Source: Blasia pusilla (lineage: Eukaryota > Marchantiophyta > Marchantiopsida > Blasiales). From it: a stretch of DNA of 64,000 nucleotides. The notes beneath the pieces are model-generated. The model had not been told where the DNA came from. It saw nothing but the letters and a program-made list of their open reading frames with translations, and did no database searches. Below, piece by piece: positions 44,105-54,271 of this stretch (within the stretch, counting starts at the first letter, position 1; every line of letters starts with the position of its first letter). Location of the stretch: assembly GCA_050084515.1 (NCBI GenBank), contig CM114271.1, forward strand, positions 55,676,001-55,740,000. The letters are read 5' to 3'. A program made the position numbers and the translations under genes.

Positions 44105-46404
44105 GGGGGCTGGTATTCTGGCAGGAGAGAGGAAGAGAGGAAGAGAGGAGAGTCTCTCTTAAAAAAAAAGGGCCATATCCGCCTCCTCTCTTCAATTTTT
44201 TTTTACATATTTGAAATTTTTGTTTGCTTTCAAATTCATGAAATCTTTAGAAGAGAGTAGGTAGTGGTCCACATTTGGCCCTAAGAAAACCTCCTTTTTC
44301 CTCGGGGCAAAAAAAAAGTAGACATCATAAGACCACTACAAACATTTTTCCATCACTCTCCATGTGAGCCTAAGTTTCTTAACATTGCCTGTCTCAGTCT
44401 ACAATAAGCAGTGCCCATGGGTATTTTTGTTGGAGGACCACCCAGGTGCGCATCAATACGATGCCAACCTCTCTTTTTGCAGGGATTGTTGCCTGGATCA
44501 TGGCCTTCCCTGAATTGCCTCATAACCAACTTTCTGTTGGTTATGAGTGGTGTCTGCTCAGGACCAACTTTGTGAAATGTGAACATATGAGACGATAATT
44601 GAACCAAAAGATTGTTAGCTGTCTAGAGTAAAGAGGAACTGATATCCCTTCATTCAGATCTTCCCAACCCGTAGGAATTTTACAGGTTGCAACTCAGGTA
44701 GGAATCCTGCACATCTTAGACAAGAAAAGAAGCCTACAACTGGTTTGACGAATGTAGAGGAACGAGCCAAAAGTTAAGAAGCCCGCCACAATGCGTCAAA
44801 AGTTGGTGTCACAGGGAAAGAGTCCAATCACTCAAGCAGTCAACCTATCGGAATCCGACAGCTTGCCTGGAAATGGTTAAAAAGTTGCAGTGGGCAAAAA
44901 GCAAAAAGTTGCAACCCGTCGGAATCATACGGGTTCCAAAATAAACGTTCTGAGTAGCTAAAAGAACACAATCCAGAAGTCCAAAAAAATATTCCAACAA
45001 ACTCTTACAAACACCATTATGGGTTGAAAAAATCTCATCCTTTATTACCTCCGAAGGAACCTCGGAAATGTACATTTGACCTAGTCTATGATTTCTTCAA
45101 CCTCGTCATCTACAAATTTACTCCTAACACTCCTCGATGACACTACAGAAGGAATGTCCTAGGATATAAGTGGCTCCTCTGGCCGATTGTAGACGGGGAT
45201 CGAAAATGTTGGCGAATTCGAGAGCCTTGGCCCCCCCCTAGGTACACCATAACGGTCCCATGTAACCTGATTTGAGTCCCACCGCCTTCCTCGGCAGAAT
45301 ACCTTGTACGCTCTGCAATGTGACATCCATCCAGTATCAATATGTGCTCCGTCCTTGGTAATACCATTATGGCAATCGTAGAGGTAGTAGGAATCCAACA
45401 CGTCTGAGAGAAGAAAAGAAGCCTACACCTGCTTTTAGGAGTTGAGGGGAAGGTGCCAAGGGAAGAAGCCCGCCAGATTGCCTCTTAAGTTAGACCAACG
45501 GGGAAAGAGTCCGATCAGGAAACCTGTCGGAATCCGACAGGTTTAGGGTCGTCAAAAAGTGAAAAGTTGCAAGCATGAGACATCCGACGGGTTGCAAAAT
45601 AGAAGTCCGCGAAGTACATAGACGATCATATTCAAAAAGACATAAAAAATGTTCAGCAAACTTTTACAAGCACCACCATCGTTCGAAAAAATCTTCTCCT
45701 TTATATCATCCGAAAAAAGCTCGGAACTGTACATTTGATCTATTCTATGAAATCTTTTGCCTCATCATCAAAAAACTCCCTACTCCAAACGCTGCAGTCA
45801 AGCTGGGTCGTTGAGTTCTTTGAACTCACTCGTCATCGTCCGAGAGCTCTTGCAAAATTACTTTTGGCCTTGCCCTCCCGATTTTTGGAATCATTGGAAG
45901 TGACGATGGTGGGTCTGGAACCGGAGCTCTCGGCTTCGGTGGAGAGTTGTACGCCCCAACGAGCCTTTCGTATTGTGCCTTTTCCTCCTTGCAAAGGTCA
46001 AATAGTTCCTGCCTTCCCTCGAGGCAGAGAATGTTCCTGCCACTCTGCGAGGCGCCTTTGATACTTGCCCCTGAAAGTCCCACTAAGTCAAACACCAAGT
46101 CACCCGGCCTTGAGCAGAGCTCGATGAGCGTTTGCATCAGGGCTGGCGATTTTCCCTTCCTCCCAGAAGTGGGGTACTGTCTTGCATGTAAATAATTGGG
46201 GGGGAATTGTACAAACTATCTAAGCTGTACCCATCTGAGCATGGATCCATAGGATCCTAGATCTTGAACACCTGGAAATTGTGCTTGGGCCAAACGAAGA
46301 AGTACACGTAGGAGTGGTCCATCTGTAAAGAAGCACGTTGGAAACAATGTCAGCAACTAAAGAAGTCGGCTTGACCCTAGAGAAAATTTTCAATTACTAA
46401 CTTT

Positions 46405-46725
46405 GGATCAACTGCCGAGTCCGACGGGTTGTTTTGTCCCCTGACCAACCCGTCGCCTTCCGGCGGGTTGGGTGGTGACAAAACAACCCGTCGGGCTCTC
46501 CGTTATTTTGTCCGTGAGCAACCCGTCGGAAGGCGACGGGTTCCGCCTAGAGCAGCCATGCTCGGTGAGAGCAACCCGTCGGGTTCGACGGGTTGTGTAC
46601 ACCACGGTTTTCCTGTGTTTTGGGAAAGATGCAACCCGTCGGAAACCGGACGGGTTGCTCTCGCCGAGCATGGGCTGCTTTGTAAGCAAAGACAACCCAT
46701 GGCCTTCCTACGGGTTGCTCACGGA
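46405..46725 (+). repeat. Palindrome array in intron 3 (copy B)
   Basis: About seven copies in 320 bases, matching the position of the copy A cluster at 33790..34180. Several have 1-2 bp deletions within an arm or centre, for example around 46570 and 46635. Confidence 0.85.
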
Positions 46726-48879
46726 AAAAAAACGGAGATATACTATCTGAAATTAACACTCATTGAGCCTTACCCGAATTTGAAAATATATTTGATATTA
46801 TACTATAGGAATTGAGCCTTACCCGAATCTGACTTGTTGCGGATCGGAGTGGGTACTCGATTTTTATGATCCACGATTGCGCCATCCTCCACTTGAGCGA
46901 CCTCTTGATGCAGTGGAGGTTGAAGAGCTCGTCCTCGCTCCCTCCAGTCAACACCAAGAAGCAGCCCCTGTCACTCAGATAGGCGTCTGCAAAGGAGAAC
47001 AATAGCGCGATTTGGTCATAAGAGAGCGGCACATTCCACTCAGGTACCCCGTCCGAAGGATTCTCGCCCCACAATCGCAACCCCGAGGGCAGATCAGCGA
47101 TCAAGAGATCCACGGCAAACTCTTCGACCACTCCATTCACCGTCCAGGCAGCGTGCCCGTTTCGTTGGAGCTTCCGTCCCAGCGTTGTCAATTTATCAAT
47201 GGCTGGTGTCGATGCTTGAAAATGGAAGCTTTTCAGCTCATCCAGTAAAGGAGTGAACTGAAGGAGGACGCTTGTCCGGGTCGTTGTTTGTCTATGTCTT
47301 CCCAAGGATGATGGACTGTATTCGCCTTGTGACAACCCTGGCACCTCTCGCTTCCACTTCTCCCGAGTCTGCGGACGGCTTGTCGGGGTCTCTATGAACT
47401 CAGACTCTGGTGGGGTTTTTTTCGCCGAGGACCTGGTCCGACCCTCTCTCCCCGCTTGCCCGGACAATTCCGCCTCTCGCCTTGAATCTTCAGCCTCTCT
47501 TTGGGAAGACTCGGCCTCGGAATTTTCCCCTCCCCTCGCCTTGCCTTTGAGACCCGCAATGGATTTGTCTTTGGCTGTGCGGACCTTGGAAGCCAACTCA
47601 GCTGTCTTGTGGGCTTGCTCTTCCGCATCTCCTCCAAAGAAGTCTTCAGGCTGCACAAAATTGGGGATGTCGTCTTGTCCTGAGGCCATTGCATCATGAA
47701 GCACTCATAAATCCTTATCGATGATGTCTTTAGGGTCGTTGAAGTCAAGCCAAATGGGGCAATTCTCCACCTCCCAATCGGACATGTGCTGCCCCATCTC
47801 CATGTCGTACATGGAGAATGTTTCTCCATGAGACGGCGAAGCCCACAATTTCAAGGCTGCCAGTAATTTTCCCGAGGTACTTGCATTCTTACAGTGGACG
47901 AGGTACCTGAAGACCATCCGTTGGGCAGCTTTTACTCGAACTGAATTGGCCGTCTGCTCGTGTAGATCTCGCTTCTTCTTTGCTTGATCCCGTTTGTTCC
48001 CCTCGATTTCTTCGTCAAGCTCTGCCTGAGGGAGGACGCAAACCTTGAACATTGTCTTGAATCCCGGGTTTTTGATTGGCTTGTCCCGGATGTCGTCGAG
48101 CCAAACCTCGAAATCTACAGAACTTTCCAAGTTTTCTTCATCCGGAATGGGCTCTAATCTTTTGAGCTCCGCTTGCAGACCCTCCAGCACGGACTTCCCG
48201 ATAACCCGCAACGCGTCCCAGAACGACCATTCGCGTAGCCAGTGGGAGATCACTGGATCGGACACACCCGGAGGATGGTGTGCCGCCCTCTTCTGGGCCT
48301 CTGTGCCCTCGAGACTGATTTTCATCAGTCGGATCCTCCTAAACTCGCTTATGCCGGACAACGCAAACCGATGCACGCGATGCTGGTTCACTTTCTCCCC
48401 AATCCGACCTTGCGGATCTTCATCCCTTTTCCGCTGGCGCTTGATAATTGCCTTCAGCTCCTTGTAAAACTCCGGACCAAGTTCGGGGTTGAGAATGCTG
48501 ATGTATCGTTGCATCTTGCTCGCCGTGTATTTCATGGGTGCAGAAACTGCAGCTTGGATGAATTTCGCGCGCTCAGACCCAGATACTTTCTCCCTCCGCT
48601 CCAGCTCCAGTGCAGCGCTCTTCTTCGCGGCCTGTATCTTCGACCAACAAAGGATGGTTACGGCTGCATCTTGGGAAATAAACTTATTTGCCCAAGTTTT
48701 CTTTTTTATCTGAGCATCCTTTGCAAGCATCTGATTTACCAGGGCGTCGCCCAAGAACCCCTTGTACTCTCCCGGGTGCGTCGTAAGCACCTTCTTCACC
48801 CGATCGCAGTCTTGGTTCCAGTGGTGGGTGACATTCCCCTCCGATACAATCCTGCACATCCAAACTCAACCCGTCAGAA

Positions 48880-49565
48880 AATTTGTAAGTTACATGGGTT
48901 CCTGCAACCCGTCGGACTTCGACGGGTCGTCACAGCTCAAGGTCGGATTCTAGCAACGAGCTAAATGATGCAACCCGTCGGAGTCCGAAGGATTGCACTC
49001 AGATTTGCTAATGCTTGGTTTCAACCCGTCGGACTCCAACGGGTTGTGCAATTGAACCTACTAACGTGAACATAGCAACCCGTTGGAGTCCGACAGGTTG
49101 CGCAATTGAATGGAAACTTGCAATTTGACGCGAAATTTGCTAAACCAACTTCCGAATGCAACCCTTCGGACTCCGACGAGTTGATTTCGGCCAAAAACGA
49201 TTTAGTCAACCCGCCGTGAGTCCGACGGGTTGCTTTGGGCAAAAAACATACTAAACCTGCGGTCAGTCGAACAACTCGTCGGAGTCCGACGAGTTTCTTT
49301 CTTCAAAAAACATCCTGAAAAGGCAGCGAGTCGAGCAACTCGTCGGACTCCGACGGGTTGCTTTGGGCCAAAAACTTATTAAACCTGTGGTCAGTCGAAC
49401 AACTCGTCAGAGTCCGACGAGTTGCTTTCGGCAAAAAAAAACCTAACCCATTCATCAATCGAGCAACTCGTCGGAGTTCGACGAGTTGCGTTTGGCCAAA
49501 AGCATCCCAACAACAGTGCCGACCCAAACAACTTGTTAGAGTCCAACGGTTTGCAGCAAGAAGAT
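48880..49565 (+). repeat. Palindrome array in intron 2 (copy B)
   Basis: About eleven copies, nearly all with centre GGACTCC or GGAGTCC, for example near 49022, 49340 and 49462. Spacing is about 60 bases. The interval between exon 2 (ends 49572) and exon 3 (starts 48851) consists of little else. Confidence 0.85.
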
Positions 49566-50962
49566 ACTCACGTGTTCATGGCATGCATTGCCATCTTCAC
49601 CGTCGCCATGTGATGAGGGAATGGATGAAGGACCACTGCCTTCACGCAAAAATGTGCCTCCAAGGAGTTGGGCCGCTCCTCTGCAAACTTGGTCCACGCC
49701 ATGAACCTGTGATTTCCATCCCAGATGAAGAAATACAGATTCCTCATCCAGCTGAATTCCGTGCCCTCTACTTGCCTTCTGAAATCCTGGTCTCTCATCC
49801 TCCAGAATATGTCGAGCTTTTCCAAGTCCTCCTCCGTAACCAGGGCTTGGGTTCCATGCTCGTCGTAAGGCTGAACATAGAAGGGAGGAAAGCTATCGAC
49901 GTAGGATGCTGTCGCCGCCGATTGTTTAAGCTTCGCAATGTCCTCGTCGGACTGAATTTCACGGACGTATTCCATTATCCGCAATCGGCAGAGTGGAATC
50001 CTCGGGGCGTTGTGGCCCTCCATGAATGCCATCTGCTTTACCACCTGTCAGAACCGGGACAAGATCAATAACCTACACTGAATTCCCAATTAATTGCAAT
50101 TCACATAATTCAAAAAACCCAGATCCTCTCTTACCCGCTCGAAGATTGGGTCGGTTTCTTGACCAGCCAACTTGTCTAAGACAGAAGCTGGAAAATCGAC
50201 TAGGAACTCGTCGATCCGATAGAGGTCGATGTCTTCCGCGGGGCTTGGAGACGAGAATGACCACTCTCCGGCTTCTTCGGCAATGTCCACCATCTCCACG
50301 CTGGCGGTCCTCATGACCTCATCGTCCGTGATTTGAACGTTTCGCTATGTTGATTGTGTCCCCGGACTTCATCGGGGACATTTCCCGCATCTCAACACTT
50401 TCGGTTGGACGGGCAGGGCTGTCGTCAATGGCTATCGCTTTTTCCCTCCTCGCCTTAGCCAATTCTGCTCTCCTCACCGACGCGTCCAGATGCTTCTTTT
50501 CTCTCTTTTCGTTGGCTATCCTTTTCTTCAAGGCTTGCGACGTCTCAACCTCTGCGTTCTGTCTATCGAGCGCCTCTTGAACACGTCTCGCAAGAAGCTC
50601 CTGGTTGTGCATCTTCGCTTCCCTTTCCCGCTCCTTGATTTCCTGCTGCCTAATTTCATTTGCCGAACGAGGCCCTAGAGATGCTGACGCAAGAGTCCTA
50701 ATGGACTTCGGAGTGAAGCTCCCAGACTTGTTTGCTTGTGATTTTTTCCTCGTCATTTTTTCCGGAAATGCCTCCACCTATGACCACGATGAATCGCTTG
50801 ATCAGTCGCCTTGCTGATGTCGAGATGAGTCACCTTGATAGATAGCTCGAATCGTCTCACGATCGTTCAGTCGAACCGTCTCGCTCTCGTTCCCTCGTAT
50901 CAACTCGGGATGACTCGCCGTGTGAAACGCCCCTTGGAATCTGATCAGCTACTGCGCGGGGA

Positions 50963-51146
<184 letters not shown>

Positions 51147-51149
51147 AAT

Positions 51150-51400
51150 TCATAGCGGTAGTGAATTAGGTTAGCTGAACAAACATAAGGTCCTCTTGAA
51201 GAGGTCTTGGGTTCAACTCTCCCCAAGAGGTGGGGCGGTCTCAACCCTAGAGCAATGGCGCCCCTACCTAGGGCATGGATGGTCCATGTTCGAGAGAGAG
51301 AACGTCTGGTGTGCCTTTCATGTGTGTGCCTTGACTATGTCCATGAGGTTAAAAATCTGGATAAAATTCCAGGCCTTCACAAAAAAAAAAAAAAAAAACA
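51150..51400 (+). mobile_element. SINE-like unit with poly(A) tail
   Basis: Between two CT-rich stretches lies a 250-base unit with an A-box-like word (GGTTAGCTGAAC, about 51168) and, about 40 bases later, a B-box-like word (GGGTTCAACTC, about 51208), the spacing of a tRNA-type RNA polymerase III promoter. It ends in a run of 18 A (about 51381..51398). No target duplication was identified and no second copy is in the window, so the assignment is tentative. Confidence 0.45.
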
Positions 51401-51514
51401 AAACCAAATTTGAGAACCCCAAATCTAGATGTGAAGATGCAATTCGGATCGATGTCAATTTCACATATGTGGGAGGGGTCCCATAAGCCAAATCTGCTTC
51501 CGGTGGACTAAAAA

Positions 51515-51565
51515 TCTCTTCTCTCTCTCTCTCTCTCTCTAGTTCTCTCTCTCTCTTTCTCTCTA

Positions 51566-51604
<39 letters not shown>

Positions 51605-52355
51605 GGAGAAATCTCTCTCTCTCTTCTGTCTCTCTCTCTCCTAAATATAGGTAATTATCTAAATAGAAGGCTAGAAATCCCCTAGGACTCTGATCTCAAG
51701 GTGCACACTGGACTCCAGAGAACTCTTAGCTATATTAGTACGGGCGGTTGGAGTCTAGTCCATGATCCAAGAGAATCTTCAACAAGCCCAAGTTGAAGAA
51801 AAGGAAAATTTGGTGAAAGGTTTCCCATCATCATGGTTAAGGAAGAATCTTTGCTCTCTCTCTTAGCTATCAGAGGTAATTTTCTACATAGAAGGTTAGA
51901 AACCGTCTGCATCATTATGAACGCTATCTCTCTCTCTCTCCAAATAGTTTTCTCGGGGATTTGTCAAGGCCCCTAAAACTCTCGTGAGTGTGTCTCTCGG
52001 CTTGAGTCCAATCTAGTCCACAATCCAGGAGAAATCTTGCCACCTTTGATAGCGTGGTCTGAAGAAAAGGAACAATCTCTGGTGGTGAAAGGTCTCTCTG
52101 GACTCAATGGTTAAGGAAGAATCTTCTCTCTCTCTCTCTCTAATTCTTTCTCTCTCTCTCTCTCTCTTTTAAATTAATCTCGGTTGAGAGGAACTCTCTC
52201 TCTCTCTCTCTCGAGAGAACTCTGAGCCCATTTTTCCCATCTTTTTTTTCATCCCTCTCCATAACATTGGTACTCTCGTGGTATCTCTCTCTCTCTCTCT
52301 ATAACCAGACATAAAAATACAAAGGAATCTCTCTCTCTCTCTCATCATTAGAACA

Positions 52356-52392
<37 letters not shown>
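51515..52392 (+). repeat. Clustered CT microsatellites
   Basis: At least ten separate CTCTCT tracts (largest about 51568..51602 and 52358..52390), separated by related non-coding segments. Words such as GGTGAAAGGT and ATGGTTAAGGAAGAATCTT recur at about 51815..51850 and 52085..52120, so a larger unit has been duplicated. No gene seen. Confidence 0.85.
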
Positions 52393-52875
52393 AACCCCAA
52401 AACTACAAGTCTCGACAGACGTGGTATGTTGGGACGACATGTTCTAAAGCACTGGTTATAATGAGTGAATCGCATGCAAGCAATATAGCAATAGTCTCTG
52501 TTGAGTTGCCCATTGTTGTAGTTGGAACCTGTAGTGAGCTTGCGATGTCGTTCCCCTGGTTGGTAGGTGTGGATTAGTGTGTCCTGTAATCCATGTGACT
52601 TGTGGCAGTTGTGCCACAAGTAAGGTATCCAGTGGACTTAGTTGGAGAAATGGAGACCTCTCCTTCTTTTGAAGCTGGATTCATAGGCCCTCCTCTGCAG
52701 CTCAATGCCAGGGCTGTTCACCTTGGCAGGAAGTGATGATCTCTGGGGGTAACAAGCGGGCCCTCTTTGGGCACCCTGCCGCTTGGAGGCAGCCCCTCCG
52801 CACAAATAGGACAGCAAGTCCCTGTCTGGACTCTCGGGCTGGGAGCTTAAACATTCTCCCCAAATCCTAAATCAG

Positions 52876-54240
52876 TTGTTTGCCAAACCTCTACATGTAA
52901 TCAGCGTCCTTGAGCCCAATATATCTCCGTCCACCCAAGCTTGTGAGGAGTATGAGTTCACCTATCAAAGGTGCATACCAAAGCCCAGCATCCCCAAGCT
53001 GGGTGGGGAATACCAGCATGTTTATGTGAGATGCTCAAAGGCCCCCCGGAGTTTGGACATGGGCAGAGAGTTCAATCTAGTCTACAGGAGGAGACCACGG
53101 TTCCACATGATCATTTTCGGTGTACGTTCCACAATAGACTTCGTCTCATTTAAGATCATGAATTCACCTTTGAATTCTTGGCTATTCTGGGGTTATTTGG
53201 ATGATGAATGGCCATCAATGTATCTTCAAGGCGTCTATCAAGGGCAGAGGAGGCCAATACTTGGCTTGCCACAAAAACCAGGTGTCTCAAGATCTGAGAC
53301 CTGCCTACAACTGGAGAGCTATGGTAGTCGAGGGTGGTTCCAGCTTGAAGGAAAGGCCCATCCCCACAAAACCGTTGGTGATCTACACACCTAATATCTT
53401 TAGTGTTCTCCGAGTGACCAGCGATGAAGAGCCTGCACATGAAGAGGTTCCATGTCGCAAGCAGCCACACCTATGCCAAAAGCGTGCCCGCCGACCCCCA
53501 TCACACTTAGTGACAGGTCTACATTTGGGTACCTGGAACTTCTGTGGACTGACCCATGCAATGAAGCAACTGGAGGTTGCTGAAGTTTTGCTGAAAAATC
53601 AAATACATATATGCAGGGGTCAGGAAACTTGGGAAACCAAGTTAATGGAGATATCCCATGTACCACACTATGCATGGTTTGGAAAGATGTGTAGCACTCA
53701 GGCGGACAACAACAGAGGTATGAAGGATGTCGGGTTCTTCATTAGAGACTTCATGGTGGACAGGTGTGAGATCATCAGCACAGGGCTCTAGTATGAACAC
53801 AGCATATGGGTCAAAGTACGAGCTGAGTGCAACTCGTGGGATATGTATATCGGGTGTATTTACATGCCTACAAATAATGAATTTGTTGCTGTAACAGAGG
53901 CAACGTTTGATAGTGTGAAAACTAATTGCCTTGGGTTCCAGAAAAAGGGGAACATAGTCTTGCTGGGAGACTTCAACAGCTGGGTGGGGCAAGGCACTGA
54001 TTCCCAAGCGGAGATCAGGATGTTTGGAGATGTGAGAGTGAATGGCAATGGCACACGGCTGATCATGATGTTGAGGGAACTTCAAGCGATGGCATCTGAA
54101 TGATAGGCATAAGGTGGGATCCCGGCTTGGACTAGGGTCAACTTCAAGGAGAATGAGAGCTCCATTGTGGACTACATAGCTGTGGATGAGGAACTCTACA
54201 CACGCAGTGGGAAGATCATAGTGGATGCGACAGACATTGG
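52876..54240 (+). pseudogene. LINE N-terminal domain and APE endonuclease, copy 1
   Basis: From about 52876 the frame reads CEEYEFTYQRCIPKP and GREFNLVYRRRPRFHMIIFG, a domain of unknown role also present in copy 2. After a small deletion and shift near 53160..53200 it continues CIFKASIKGRGGQYLACHKN, and at about 53526 the endonuclease begins with LGTWNFCGL (catalytic Asn), then GQETWE (catalytic Glu), FFIRDF, YIGCIYMPTNN, LLGDFNSWVG (Asp/Asn pair) and, near 54240, RSDHSLV (Ser-Asp-His). These are all the core APE motifs. Breaks: TAG near 53790, TGA near 54103, TAG after SLV. The enzyme would nick the target DNA to prime reverse transcription. Confidence 0.75.
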
Positions 54241-54271
54241 AAGATCAGATCATTCATTGGTCTAGACATAG

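Larger units (their letters stand above)
45826..50756 (-). pseudogene. ParB-like / N4-N6 DNA methyltransferase-like gene, copy B (most complete)
   Basis: Exons: 50756..50135, 50032..49572, 48851..46823, 46322..45826, with GT-AG introns at the same places and phases as copy A. Exon 1 is a coiled coil with one frameshift near 50340. Exon 2 is fully open (SDEDIAKLKQSAATAS, EEDLEKLDIFWRMRDQ, FFIWDGNHRFMAW), the best ParB/sulfiredoxin-like block. Exon 3 is open for over 670 codons except one TGA at about 47707, where copy A has CGA; it carries VDLLIADLPSGLRLW (DLPS at 47084..47095) and a KARGGENSEAESSQ-type acidic/basic linker. Exon 4 has PGDLVFDLVGLSGASIKG and NILCLEG, the AdoMet motif I region, after a 1-nt deletion near 46170. 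With three repairs in reading, the protein would be near 1200 residues. The few breaks suggest recent activity. Function is inferred from fold motifs only. Confidence 0.75.
44105..50960 (-). mobile_element. Large DNA transposon, copy B (methyltransferase-like half)
   Basis: Begins with the terminus GGGGGCTGGTATTCTGGCAG at 44105, then the 3' flank with about five palindromes (44655..45600), then the whole methyltransferase-like gene on the minus strand (50756 down to 45826) and about 200 bases of its 5' region. Similarity to copy A ends at about 50960, where a long CT tract starts, so the intergenic array and the transposase gene are missing. The 1.7-kb flank is nearly the same as in D (42960..41185), which suggests a fairly recent common source for these two. 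Confidence 0.7.

Noticed and set aside
51160-51230. A functional tRNA gene
   Set aside because: Only box-like words are present; no acceptor stem or cloverleaf pairing was evident, so a SINE-like unit is the more cautious reading.
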